A stretch of 64,000 nt of DNA. Source: Ignelater luminosus (Eukaryota > Arthropoda > Insecta > Coleoptera > Elateridae). Both the position numbers and the translations under genes were made by a program. How positions within the stretch are numbered: the stretch's first letter is position 1; the number at the start of each line of letters is the position of its first letter. The stretch is taken from positions 57,328-121,327 of the forward strand of contig VTPC01000804.1 of assembly GCA_011009095.1 (NCBI GenBank), read 5' to 3'. The notes beneath the pieces are model-generated. The model had not been told where the DNA came from, searched no databases, and saw nothing but the letters and a program-made list of their open reading frames with translations. Below, in pieces: positions 22,244 to 34,439 of this stretch.

Positions 22244-24075
22244 CGAAATGTTAAATGCTTCATTAAACAGTTTTAATAGACTTAGTACAATCTGTACAAA
22301 CTGATCAGATGGTCTCTTCAGAAACTTGATGTCCTTTTCGCAAGAATAATCGTTATACAACATAAAAAGTTCGTTTTTCTTCACTAAATCATTCGAGTCT
22401 TTTATCATATATGAAGCACATGATTCACAGTTAAATTTTTTTTTGTACCTTGTGAGGTAAGTAACCCGCCACGTAAATACTGGAACTTGTCTCCATAGTC
22501 ACAACATTTTCAGACGCGTTTTGTTTGGTCTCTTCAGAAATGTTAACTTGACAATCACTTGCACTGCTTTCAATTGAAACACTTTTTTTATAGTCATTAC
22601 TCTCACTTGTAATACAGACTTCTTGATCACTGCTGTTTGTTTCTTGGGTATCGATTTTAAATATTTCGTTTTGGTCAATTTCGCAGTTTCCAGAACCTTC
22701 AGCCATTTGTAGTCGAATATTCGTGTTTTCCTGAATAGCAATGCGACACTGGCCAACTGTGGGAGTAGAATCGTAGCCTCCTCTATTTCTAACAACGGAA
22801 AAGAAATTTTCCAGTGAATTCTGGTTTAAGAATCCTGTTAATAGGTATTTCACTCCAAGCTTTCTTCGTAGGTTGCTTCAACATAAGTCCATGATACGGC
22901 TTTTTTATTAATAAAAAACTGAAGTTTAGTGTTCATGAAATTGTCCCTTAAATACTTTAGTAAATGAGTGCATGCCGCCCAATTGTTTTAAAGCTCAGCG
23001 TTTATTTGACCCCTGGTCGCATACCAAAACCAGTGGCTTGAATGACATATTCTTCAATTTGTTAATAAGAGTTTCAATAATATGTTGCAGTGCTATACTA
23101 TTGACATAACCAGAAGAAACAAAATAACCCGGTTGTGAAGCAGTCCTCGAATTAAAAACACTAATTCCGTATTGGCCAATGTTGGATTTCTACCCAAATG
23201 CGCTAAATCATGGTAGCCTTCTATAGTATCTTGAGACTGGTTAATTCCAGCTTTTTCTTTAATGTGATCTCATCGAACACTATAACGCACATTTTTTCTC
23301 TTTCAGTCATTGATTTTGCCTTCAGATGTAATTTTTTTACTAAACTAGTATTTAGTCCAGTTTTTAAGTTACACACCTTCAACCGTTTTAATGGCGGGCC
23401 ATTTAAATTTGCGGTTATGTAACATAAACTTATATGCACCTGGTGATTTGTAATGCAATGAAAGAGCTAGTTGCTTTTCGGCTTTTGACCATTTTTCTCC
23501 ATTTTTGTGGAACAGTTGCATATTGATAAATTTTAACTGCAGGGCTTTTATACATTTAATACATTATTCGTCACTGCGCTGATGGAAAAGAAACTAGTTT
23601 TCTTTCAATCTATACGTCTGAGATTGCTTCGCTTTCAACACTTTTTGAAGTCTTTTAACTTTAGTAGAAATGACTCTACATTGTCTTTTCGTAGGTGTTT
23701 CCATGTCCAATACTCGCTCACTAACTGCAGAACTTGGATTGGGTGTGCTATAAACGCTGGATGTTCTAGGCAAATTACTCTTGCATAGTATTTCCAAGTT
23801 TTCTTCACTGGAAGCAGATGCCAAGCGCGTTCTTCCATAAGTTTTGAAGTTTTGACAACTCCTGGGTTAACTTCTTTTTCTGGAGTAGCAGGTGCCCACA
23901 CTTCCCGTTGTGTCGCTATAAATATAAAAATCCATGGTAATCTACTATGTAATACAACGGGTGCTATCAGTAATTTTTGTCGTTCAGTTTTTGCCCACTG
24001 GCGTAATAACTGATTAAGAGCTGCCCCCCCCCCCCCCCTAAATAGGGCCCTTATTGTAAACATATAATTTGTCAT
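22205..24075 (-). pseudogene. P-element-like transposase (THAP9 family), degenerate
   Basis: Read on the minus strand the order is: a linker with ETPTKRQCRVISTKVKRLQK (within 23594-23824), KW..AEKQLALSLHYKSPGAYKFM (near 23430-23500), VIVFDEITLKKKLE (about 23260), KYLLTGFLNQNSLENFFSVV (from 22850) followed by RNRGGYDSTPT, and a C-terminal helical block KFLKRPSDQFVQIV to the stop at 22208. These are P-element/THAP9 transposase signatures. The frame is broken many times between 23220 and 22860. A DNA-binding THAP domain at the N-terminus is not recognisable, and a run of 15 C (24024-24038) disrupts that end. The 31-bp inverted ends of canonical P elements were not found. Confidence 0.82.
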
Positions 24076-24203
24076 TTGTATATACGTACTAAAGATAAAA
24101 CATGGAACAATATGCAGACTCTTAGACTAGAGATTACAGTGATATACATGATTAGTATTCTACAAATGTATTTGGAATTGACAAGGCTTTCTGTATATGC
24201 AAT

Positions 24204-24848
24204 GGGGTCGTTTCCTGAAATGGATTTATTGAAATCTAAACAGATATTATCATTCTGGACAGAATATATAGTTATTATCCATTAACAGTTTTTTCCGTAA
24301 TATGATAACTAAAGAGTTATAAGGAAATAAAATAATTTTTCTTTACTAGTGACGTCACAGTTCGTCGGTAGACGGTCTGTACAAATAGTAGAGCTGACAA
24401 CGTCGCAATCGCGTTGTTGTGTTTTTGCTGTCATTCGTTAGTTGTCGGGTTTCTCCGCTTTGTCGATTTCAAGCAAAGATAATATAATTATCTGTATTTT
24501 TTACGTCTGTTATTGACTATTGTTTTGTGATTTAGTGGTTAGCGTATTTGTATAAAACGTTGTAAATATAATATATAATATATATAATAACATAATACCG
24601 CATAACCTCAACAATAAAATTCAAACTTCTAAGCGCTTCCTATAATACCGACAGCACTCCCGTTTTCAGCGTTGTCATATCGTCAAAGACTTGTGACGTC
24701 ACAGGAGCGGCGGGAAAAGATATTTAAACTTTAAATTGAAAAAAAAAAGTGAAAATAAAATCAGAAAAAATCTGGAAAAAAAAGCCAGCGTTAATTTAAA
24801 GCGAACGCAACCCAAATAAGCAAAAATAATATTTTAGGAAACGACCCC
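24204..24848. mobile_element. 645-bp MITE with GGGGTCGTTTCCT ends
   Basis: The left end GGGGTCGTTTCCTGAAA is mirrored at the right by TTTAGGAAACGACCCC. The interior has no long frame but holds two palindromic TGACGTCA octamers at 24350-24357 and 24694-24701, placed almost symmetrically about 145 bases from each end. The superfamily is not clear, because the flanks do not show an obvious target duplication beyond AT. Confidence 0.6.
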
Positions 24849-24935
24849 ATGACTTCTGCAAATGATTGTACTTGGTTCAGGCTCTAAAATATTTCTAATT
24901 TTTAAATCTACTTACACTTAAGCGTGTAAAAAAAA

Positions 24936-25069
24936 CTAACCATCTAAATTTACAGATGATAGCGACTTTATAAAAACGTCGAGTTTTAGTATCTTTTTAA
25001 TTTTCTCTTGTGTATTTTCCCATAAGTTTCGTTTTTGGCCACCACTTAAATACCCCGTTTTTAGGCATT
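24936..25069 (-). pseudogene. N-terminal fragment of a hAT (ZMYM1-like) transposase
   Basis: On the minus strand an ATGCCTAAA start is followed, after a one-base frame change in an A-run, by GYLSGGQKRNLWENTQEKIK and KILKLDVFIKSL. This resembles the short basic leader (x-YLSGAQKRK-x) of DUF4371-type hAT transposases. Nothing of the remaining protein is visible downstream. Confidence 0.45.
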
Positions 25070-26477
25070 ATTTAAAAAATTAAAAAATGGAAGCAAGTAG
25101 TAGTTTAATAACCACACAATCTTTCTCATAAGAAATGACGAACAAAACGAATGTTAATACAAATTTCCCCATTCGATACTAAGTTTTATAATTAATAATG
25201 AGCAGTCTAAACTTTTCCTTTAAGAAACTGATCATTCTCAGTTTATAGATTTCTAGAAAAGAAAAGAACGAGCAGTTAATTGCATAATTGAAAAGAAATA
25301 ATGGAAACAATGAGATTCATCTTGCAGGTATCCTTTTCTTTGGGCCCCTCGCATTGCAGAGGTTGCGGGGATGGTTGTTACGCTACTGGTCTGGCCGACA
25401 AAAATTATTGAAAAAATCCTATTAGTAGTTTTATTCGGCAAGACAATCCATCGAAAAGGCAAATTCTCTTAATGTTCTACTGCATCATAAATACTTAGTT
25501 TATAATAATGTTTTCAGTCCAGAAAGCTGTGCTTTGTTGCACTAGTAATATAAATATAAAGTAAATTAGACTCCATTGTCAATGTCAGATAATATATTGT
25601 CACATATATAAATATAACAGTAATAACTATAGCAACAACCAAAGAACGCTTTGATACTGTATACTTTCATAATGTCAAAATGGAAAAATTAATTTTTAAA
25701 TTTTTTAATGGTTATTATTTTTGTTATTCAAAGCAGTAGAACATAAAATAATGTATGTTACTCGTACATAATACGATTTTATTGGACTGTGCAATTCACA
25801 AATTAATTTCTTACTTAATCTATCATTGTCCATAGGTGCAATATCAATATTGCCACAATTTGTTTCCACTCCTCTATTCTTTTGCAGTCTTTTACAGGAA
25901 ATTTTAAAAAGCTAATATCTTTATAAATTCTATTATTTTTAAAACAGTTATTGTAAACACACAAATGGCTTGCCTTAATACTCATTTTTAGAAACTAAAA
26001 AACATACATTAATGAACAGCAACTACAGAGCATACAACTAATAGCGGCCGACGGTAAGGTTTACGACGTAAACACGACGACAGCAGGTAACCGACTGAAA
26101 AATTTCGGAACCAATTGCTTGAGAACGCCTCCTGGTTGTCGGAACCAGCATTAGCTACGAATATCTTCATTTAAGCACATAGCTAGCTATTGCGGTTAAT
26201 TCAGTGATTTTTCTACACTTACAGTACCATTTAAGCAACGAGTGCCTTCCATACATTGTAGGAGACACGAGACCAATAAGTGGCAGTATACACTGTAAAG
26301 CCATATCAACAACATCAATACAGATAGTAAAGCCGCAACAATAATAATCAGAATACAGAATGCATTTATCATATTGGCTATGCATAACATGATGGTCCCC
26401 CACAAAAACACATAAAGGCACTTTTACACTGATTTCGAGCGAGGCGTCTCGCGTTCTATTTACCGACCCCACGCTTT
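25070..26477. other. No supported gene; hydrophobic minus-strand frame noted
   Basis: The sequence contains two overlapping minus-strand frames (26167-26472 and 26196-26411). The second is strongly hydrophobic. Neither resembles a protein I know, and AT-rich DNA readily gives such frames. The 25253-25462 frame is also unassigned. Confidence 0.3.
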
Positions 26478-29400
26478 CACAATTGCCAGAACAAAATTTT
26501 TCTTTGCAACAAAACTCGTATAAAATCGTAACAGTTTGAACTGAAACGTAACAGATTTAACATTTGTACCCCGACACTACTGTTCTCATGACGAGCAAGC
26601 ATCCATTTTCAAAATATAAACAACAAAAAAAATAAACTTGTCTTACATTTTCTTTATTTAAATTTATTTCGTCACTTAATTTGTTAATTTAATAATTTAA
26701 GTTTTTTTTAAAAGGAAAAAAATTTATTTGATAGAATTAGAGATGAAAATATTAAAATTCAATAGCAAATTGACTCAAGATCGCATCCCTTTGTATAAGA
26801 CACCAATGCAACCAATAATACACCAATGCTAGGCTCGAAAGAGCGTCGCTTCGATTCGCTTTTAATCTGCTCTGCAGTGTACAACAAGTGTCATTATTTA
26901 ACAACTCCATAGCATGCAAAATACTGTCATAAGAATCTATACGGGGCCTATTTCTTGTTTTGGTCTTTAATAAATTCAATTAGGAGAACACCCTCTCTGC
27001 AGCTGCAGAAAAGTGTGGTAAAGACAATATACCTACCCTTGACTAGTTTTGTAAGATTAGGAAACATAAAAGTGTCCAATTCATTTTTTAATTTAAAAAC
27101 TATAGTCCAAAGTTCTTCAACTGATTTCTCTTCATACTGTTTAAGTTCATTTAAATCAGCCGATAAACGCCATTCACTATTTAAATTTTCCAAGTCATCA
27201 ACAAGATTTTCAGAAAGACTTACACTTTCTACAGCAATACAATTTTTGGATTAAAATTATTCACAAAAGATAGAACAGGATCATTAAAATTAAATCTGCT
27301 TTTTATTTGTTGTGAAAGTTCTATTTAAAATTCTAAAGCCCCAAGTCTGAAATTATGAACTTCATTTGGATTTAGATTTTTCTCTGATAGGAACAGTTCA
27401 GTCTTGGCACCAAACTAAACTTGTCCAAGTTGAACAAAATTTCTTGGGTTAGCTGGATCAACATATGTTAAAGACTTGTTGTCTAAGTGAGTTTTCTTTG
27501 CGTAGTTTCTCAGTAAAGTTCTATACAAACCTAATCCGATTTAACAAGAGGTGCAATTTTGGGTTTTCCGATTGAAACTCTAAATTTAACTTGTTGACAA
27601 CTTCTAAACCATAGGTCAAAATAGTGAAATAAATTTTAAATATTGACTTCTTTAATGAATCTAGAATTGTTTGGGTAGAATGTAAATTATTTTCAAAACA
27701 TTCATTAGTAAAATATAGCTTTAAGGCATGCCAGTTCTCCAGAACCCGGTCAACAGCAGCCTGCAACAAAAAATTGATATTGCTAAAGTTAATAAATGAT
27801 TACGTGTGTAATTTTCACTTTACCTGTTTGGCATGGATTAATAGTTTATGAGGTTTTACCTCCACAAACTTCTGGAATTCTATTACTTTTTCTTACCTTT
27901 TGCTGCTTTGGGCAAAATAATTATAAATCCGTCGAATAAAATCTTCTAAACTTCTAGGTAATTTCTTTGCTGCTGCAGAGGAACAAATGGAAAGAGTGAC
28001 TTACACACCCAAGGACAAATATATTTGGCAAAATATATAACACCAGTTATATTTTGCATGGGAACGCTCAGTGAATTAAGATATTTACAGATTCCATCAA
28101 ACAAATCTTCAGCAGAACAAGACTTTACCTTTAATAAACCTAAAAATTTGATTTTCAATTGGTCACAGTCAAAGAATCTGACTACTAGTGCCAATGATTT
28201 CTTTGTACTTATATTAGTGGTTTCATCTATAATAATCGAAAACACATTTTCTTTAAGCTTTTCTGTTATTTCATTCAATTGTTGTTTAGCAATACACTCT
28301 TTGGTTAAAACAGTTGATTTTGTGCGTCCACGTTTTATTTCTTTGGCAATTTTCGAATCTGGACAAACAGACCTAAGCAGATTTGGTAAGTGGTCCATTA
28401 GAAAAGGTAGATTGTGTTCATGCAAAAACATCGTCAACTTTAGCTCACCTAACTTCACAAGGTTATTTTTTCATTATTGTTAGTCATATATGTTTTTATT
28501 AAGGGAGTATTCTGTGCTTTCTTAACATTAACTTCATGAATTTTGGTGTTTTCATGTCGTTCAATACGAGTTATTCCACCATTTATCACTTTACTGCATG
28601 CTCTGCAATATGATTTCTCTGATTTGGTATCTTTATCCAACCACTAAAGTTTGTCTTTCCATGCTTCTTTAAACTTACGATTGTCATTGTAATTAAATTT
28701 TTTCTTTTCTGCTACCGGCTCTTCTGCATTAGTTTCATTACCCGAACTTGCATTATCTTTTTGATAGTCATAGAAATAGCCTGCATCTACAGTCTCGTTG
28801 CTCTGGCTGTTGCTAGTATCAACGGATGATATTGTAGGAATGGATTTTTTAGTAATAGTAACGAACCTATATTAGAATGTTACTTTTTACTTACTTTTCA
28901 ACGAACTCCGAAGGAGTCGTTACTGAATTTGCGAAGTCTGTCTATATGTCTGTCCGCATTTCTTGTCAAATTTTAAAATTTTGACTTCAGATTTGGATTC
29001 TACATGAAAAACTAAAGACTACGTGGTGGCTTCGTTTTTTGATAACTCTTCGGGAACATGGTTAAAATTGCCGCCAAAATTTGAAAAAGTAACACAACAG
29101 GAGTTCGTTGTGGTTATGCTTTGCCATTCCCAGATGTTTTTAAATAAATACTATCGTACTTACCTTTTCATTATTTTTACAACAAAAGCACATCACATAG
29201 CGTAGTGATTCATCCACGTGGTTCAGTCATCAGTCAACTGGCTACCGGTTTTAGGAGGTTAGGTACCGTTAGGTAACAGCATAATAGAATCCTACATTAT
29301 CGACCTACATTATCCTTCTACTTACAAGTCTCAAAATTGTATAGTAGATGGCGACATGAATTAGCAGTTTAAAAATGTTTGTATTTGTAATTTTTTTCTT

Positions 29401-29520
29401 TGCCCGAGTAAAACACACTTTATTTAAAAAACGCAACAGATTAGTAAAAGGCGTAACGGCGTAACAAATAGACCAAAAATGTAACAGATTTGTTACAATT
29501 GTAATAAACTGGCAACGCTG
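26478..29520 (-). mobile_element. hAT DNA transposon, second family
   Basis: The right end, read inward on the minus strand, begins CAGCGTTGCCAGTTTATTAC. The left end at 26478 begins CACAATTGCCAGAACA and has further similarity inward (CGTAACAG, GTAACAGATTT). A BED-finger hAT transposase pseudogene fills the interior. The flanking octamers CACGCTTT and CATGCTAC agree at five of eight positions, so the left boundary or duplication is uncertain. Confidence 0.65.
26752..28860 (-). pseudogene. hAT transposase with BED zinc finger, broken
   Basis: Read on the minus strand, a short acidic leader is followed by a BED-type finger (YCRACSKV ... RHENTKIHE, within 28540-28600). Then comes the catalytic-domain start with SIIIDETTNISTKKSLALVV (about 28190-28250), a helical middle (27521-27769, VLENWHALKLYF), and the C-terminal dimerisation region (FPNLTKLVKG near 27040, then NLLKTKTRNRPRIDS from about 26975). 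A stop lies just before the finger. Frame changes occur at about 28455, between 27945 and 27770, in 27500-27200 and near 26970. The family is usually 600-700 residues, so most of the gene is present but inactive. It is a different hAT lineage from the element at 2114-4808. Confidence 0.85.
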
Positions 29521-29528
29521 CATGCTAC

Positions 29529-31570
29529 ATGTTAAATTCCTAAGATTTGGAGTGTTTTTTAAATTTTGTTTTTTTTTCTGTCTGCTTGTTGCAGCCGCGA
29601 GGGTGTGAACGCCTTATTGCAGAGTAAACCCATACGCTTAAATAACTGTTTGATTTTAAGATACAGTTCTTTCTTAGTTAAATGCTTAACAAATTATAAA
29701 AATTTAATACACGCTTTTACAGGGTACACGTTATATTAGGGAAGGCAAAATTGAATTCCACAGTTGTTCCTTTTTATTCAGTTATGAAATAATATACTAA
29801 ATATACTTTCACGCCTGTATTAAATTCACAAGAAATACTTCCTGCAACGTTTCTTTAAACAAAGATTATCCTGTACATACTACATACTCTACATCTGTCA
29901 TCATTCTTGAATCATCTGCCACATATTGCGTTTTATGTTTAAATTTTATATTTAAAAATGTTTACACCAACAGTTTTATCAACCCATGTTATTATTTTTG
30001 GCCCCGCACATGATTTTTACTGTATATGGTAATCTTCAACTTTACGATCGCTTGCTGTAAAAGACGTTACTGCTGACGTTTTTTGTTACATTTAAATGTC
30101 TTCATGTTGTTTGTAGCCAAGCCTTCCGATTTAACAGTCAGACCTTGCTCGTTTTCATTTAATAATCGGTTTTACTGATTATTCCCGGTTTTAATTGAAC
30201 AACTTTTTAAATGCAAATAACTGTTTTTATATCGGAAAATAGAATAAAAAAAGCATCTTGAGGACGAAATTAATTTGTCTGAAACAATCTTTCTCAAGTT
30301 CAAATGATTTTTCTCAAGTTCAAATAATTTTTCTCACAAAAATCTTTCGATGTTATTTATTATTCTACTTGAAAACTAACATTTTAAAGTGAAGGAACAC
30401 TGACATTAAAACAGATTTCTTGCGTTTAAATAAACATTTCAAAAATAACCTCATAAAATATAAATGTTTCGCGTTTTAGTTGAACAAGGTTGAATTTTAT
30501 CACATCGAGGATGCATGCGTTCGTTTGCGGGGTCTCTCATATCAATGTAATTAACTATCAATTGAGAGACGATCAATTCGTATATTTAACATTATTAAAA
30601 TAGTCGCCATAATATTATTCTATTTGTGTACATTTGCGTCACATAGCATTGTTTTGACCTTTTTACGATTTGTTAAATGGCCTAAACAGTGTGTGTAAGT
30701 GTGAAGGTATGCGCATAGTAATTTTTTTGCATCGATCGATTGCACGTGATGATGATGAGTCTGAAATATTTAATGTAATTTTATAGAACAGTTCAGCAAG
30801 CCTAAAATTGCTGTTGCGTTTTATTAACTAAATATTGTCGTAAAAATGTCTAAAATTCGGTTATTCCGGTTCTGGCTAATGTTTTCTCTCGCGAGACTAT
30901 TTAGTATGACATACTACATTTAATTTAAAATACTTGCAAGTGGCGACTCGCAATTAATTTGGTCTTCCTACTTAATAACTCACAAGATACAAAGTATTAC
31001 CATCTGCAATGCTCTTTGTATTTGAGATGATTCATATTGTTTTATTATTGAAAATTCTTGTTGTAGTATGCAGTTTGAAATAAATAAATAAAACACGTTA
31101 ACGCAAATTAATGGAAATTTATTATGTTCTATACTGATCATTGAAAGAAGTTTCTATGTTCAGCAACGGGCTGAATTAATAAATCGTTTTGTATCTTCCG
31201 ATGTTTAACCTAACACTACAGTATTTTCCTATAACTGTTTTAAAACTTTTAAAATCAATTTTGGGGAAATTTTTGACCAACTTATCGCAATTAAGTCCGC
31301 GAAGCTACAGATGTGGCACTTTTTTGTTTCCTAGTAGACATTTGAGCAAGGTTGGGAAAAAAGCCATTTTTTTTAGTTTTGACCGACCAAAAACAGTTAA
31401 AATTGAGCAGAAATTTCAACATCTATATAATTTTTCAAGCTTCTTCATGATAGTAAAAAGTATGCAATTTATTGTGGGTTCTTATTAATATAAAATGCTA
31501 CAGTTTGAATATTTCTATCAACTGACGTATGTTGTTTCCATTTTACAGAAGTAGCCTATTCTTTTTAGTC
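29529..31570. other. AT-rich, nothing recognised
   Basis: I see no supported gene or element. There is a small inverted pair near 30531-30570 (GTCTCTCA/TGAGAGAC). Confidence 0.35.
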
Positions 31571-31572
31571 CA

Positions 31573-34110
31573 GCAAATTAGACAAAATATTGGAAATGAA
31601 TCACGTACTCTTGAAATTTGTCACAGTTGTTCTCTGAGGTGCCCTGATGCACATATCAAAAATCCCCGGGGCGGGGGAATAAGGCCGTTAGCATCACAAC
31701 ACGGTCGACATCCTCCCCAACAACGGTCACATAAGGATTCGTCCCAGCTTTGCCAATTGCAGTCTGTATGATGTCATAGTTAACATCATTCACTGCAACG
31801 TGTGTCTCTATCCCATCAGCATTTATTTTCTCACACATCAACGTGATTAGTCTTGCCTTATTCTGTGCATTAGCCAGGAAGTGTTGCTGTTGTATAGTAA
31901 CTTTCATGTGATCAAAGTTGACATCCGTAGAACTTTTACCCATTCCTCTTCTGTTTTGCTCTAGGACCTTTAGGCTGTCGTTCCTACCACTATAATCATC
32001 AAAAACTACCGAGAATGTTCGTCCAAGATTGCTCTTCGCATGCGATATATACTGCTGACAAATATTGGAAAAAGTTGTTCTCGCTTCCCATCTCAGGAAC
32101 CCACCATCAAGGACCTTGAAACTTGTAGTAAAGTCTACTGCCATGTCTGTGCTAGGTAGGAGGGCACAAAGAATAGATTTTGCCGTTTTTCTCATTCCAT
32201 CTGTATCGAAGAGTGAAAGTGGGAATGGAGATAGCTCGTATTGCAGAAGAGACTTCAAGTCGTCATCGTTTTTCTTTAAAATTGCGATTCTTTGGAATAA
32301 AAGGAGTGGCACGATGGCCAAAGTTTCACCGTGCACTTTCACTGAATTGGTCATAGCTGCTATGGGTTTTGCCTTGTTCTTCCTTGATACCTTCAGATCA
32401 GCAAAATTGTTACCATAAGTTCTTTACTGATTTTCAGGGCTTAATGACAATTTATTGTGGAATCACCTACATACCTGTGGATAGGAACATTAGCTGTTCT
32501 GTGTTGGGAAAAGGAGAGCGGGTACTGAACCATTCCAGCAATTTTTTCCGGTCTGCTTTATCTTGGGGTGAGGGCCGTAGATCTACATGCTGCTCTTCTG
32601 ATGTAAAAACCACTCCGCTAAATTGCTCTAATGAAGAGCAGATGGCAGAGCTTGTTCGAGCCGCACTTAACCACTTCGCTACTGTTGAATCATTCATTCC
32701 TCTTTCTCTAGTTGGCCCCCCAGTGATTTTTATCTCTCTCATTAATGTTTGTTTAACTGCTAAGATCAGACCATAACCCAGCCCAGAAGGAGTCACTCCT
32801 TCTTATAGTAAAGTATTCCTCATTTACAAATTGTGTAAATTCATCCGGAGCTATTTTAGATTCAAGGCGAAGCATATCAACAAGGTATAAATGAGCAGAT
32901 TTGGCGTACTGAAAATGGCCGCATGCGCAAAAGAAAGGTATCATTCTCTATACACATGTTAGATGCCCTCCCAGTCTCTTGAACGTTCGGCTCCTATGAA
33001 GTTCTTCATTATTGTCACCATGTGATAATAATATTGCATCCACAGTGCAGAAGTAGGACCATCCTTTTCCAATCTTTCCAGTTCTTTAGCTATTTTCAAC
33101 TGCGAGCTAACCATGCTCTAATTTCTTTCAATTGTCACATAACTTAATATCTCGTTATGAAAATCTGATATCAAGTAGCCTGCACTATTTTTCTCCTCTT
33201 CTGTAATGTCGCAGTTGTTCAAAATTATGGAAGTCAAAACACAGTGAATGAGCAAGTGTGCAGGAACTGCTCTGCTGAAAGCATGGCCTCCCATAATCTT
33301 TTTGACTGAATTGGGGGCAAAAATTAGGCATAGCAATTCCTGAAGGCCACTCCCGGACATAAGGTAACCTATACATCCAAGAAACGACATACACCTATGG
33401 AAACTACCTAGTCGTAGCTCTACGTTTTTTATTCCCGTTTCTCTTGTCTGATCAAAGGTCACAAAAACATTGTCTTCAGTCCTAATTGCTGACGATTTCA
33501 ATACGGTTCTTGGTTTATCAAATCGTCCGTGACACCTGCCACTGCTTGTATTTGTTGATTTTTATGAAGGACCCGCTGTGAAATACTTACGAAGTCAAAG
33601 TCATAAACGCTCTATATTTTTCGAAACGCTATATCCTGCTTCCTCTAACAGTTCTAACTCGATAATTGAACTTTATATTGAATTATTAGTATTATTAATA
33701 CAACATTGTTATATGCTATCAGCCTTCTATCAAGATCTTCTGTAAAAATAAAAATATTTACGCGAAACTTCGATTTTCAACATTATTTTCATACCTTTCC
33801 CCCACCATAACTCCTAAACTACCAATCCTACGAAAACCATGCATAGGACCTTTCTTGTGGGAAAGTTTGTTTACTTTAACTGTGTATAGAGAGTACTGTT
33901 ACCGTAAGTCAATAAATCCCGAGATATTTGAGAAACACTGAAAAGAATACAGTTTTAAACTGCTCCCACTCCCACCCCCACCCTCCCGCTCACCGTCCAC
34001 CACTGGGGATTTTTGATATATGTATCAGGACACCTCAGGAAACAACTGTGCCAAATTTCAAGAGAACGTGATTCATTTCCGAACTTTGCCTTTTTTTTGT
34101 CTAATTTGCC
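31573..34110. mobile_element. 2.5-kb element bounded by about 100-bp terminal inverted repeats
   Basis: The left repeat (31573-31667) and right repeat (34005-34110) are inverted copies with roughly 85% identity by eye. Shared strings are GCAAATTAGACAAAA, GGAAATGAATCACGT, CTCTTGAAATTTG, CACAGTTGTT and ATATCAAAAATCCCC. The right copy has an extra stretch of about ten bases. Between them lies the minus-strand pseudogene of an unnamed protein family, whose 3' end runs into the left repeat. No target duplication was identified. Confidence 0.65.
31656..33620 (-). pseudogene. Decayed member of an unnamed high-copy protein family (possible PIN/XPG-like fold)
   Basis: On the minus strand the blocks are, in order: QRVLHKNQQIQAVAGVTDD (about 33590-33530), LRLGSFHRCMSFLGCIGYL with GSGLQELL and FAPNSV (33118-33501), a helical block around 33110-32960, an F..FV..E.F.IRRSDSFW stretch (32753-32944), QTLMREIKITGGPTRERGMN and SGVVFTSEEQH (32467-32796), and the longest frame 31656-32354 with VVFDDYSG, FLANAQNKARLI and VVGEDVDRVVML. 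I recall this arrangement from many predicted insect and cnidarian genes, with consensus LRLGGFHTEMSFLGCIG and a terminal GDDTDLLVLL. The acidic GD.D boxes suggest a PIN/XPG-like nuclease fold, which is my inference. This copy has frame changes at 33500, 33118, 32750 and 32460, and an altered acidic box (NDVNYDII). Confidence 0.6.
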
Positions 34111-34439
34111 TGAACTATTTCTAGTCTTATGTTTAAGTCTTGCTAGTCAATAAGGAAGACTCATTGAACACTATCTAATCTCGTTAACAGAACAGGCTTG
34201 CAACTTAAAGCTTAAAGATTTCTGATTAAGTTTTGATGAGGACCACCATGGTTAAAACCTGCTCGACTCTTCATTTGAGTATTTTCTAATAATTCTTTCT
34301 AGCAACATTTTAGTGTGATAAGAAGAAAAAAACTGATTGCTATGGAAAAATTTCAGTATGATTTCTTCTGTTTTGTATTGCGTTCCCTTGTTTTATAAAC
34401 CTTCTTAAGTGAGGCATTCTTGCAAAACGTCTGCAACAT

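Noticed and set aside
26196-26411. Hydrophobic minus-strand frame as a membrane protein
   Set aside because: T/A-rich DNA yields hydrophobic frames by chance. Two overlapping frames compete and neither has a motif or expression signal.
28025-28483. Plus-strand 152-codon frame
   Set aside because: Opposite strand of the hAT transposase block with the DETTN motif; it has no motif of its own.
32065-32776. Overlapping plus-strand frames
   Set aside because: Antisense of the pseudogene in the TIR element. The minus strand carries the recognisable blocks.
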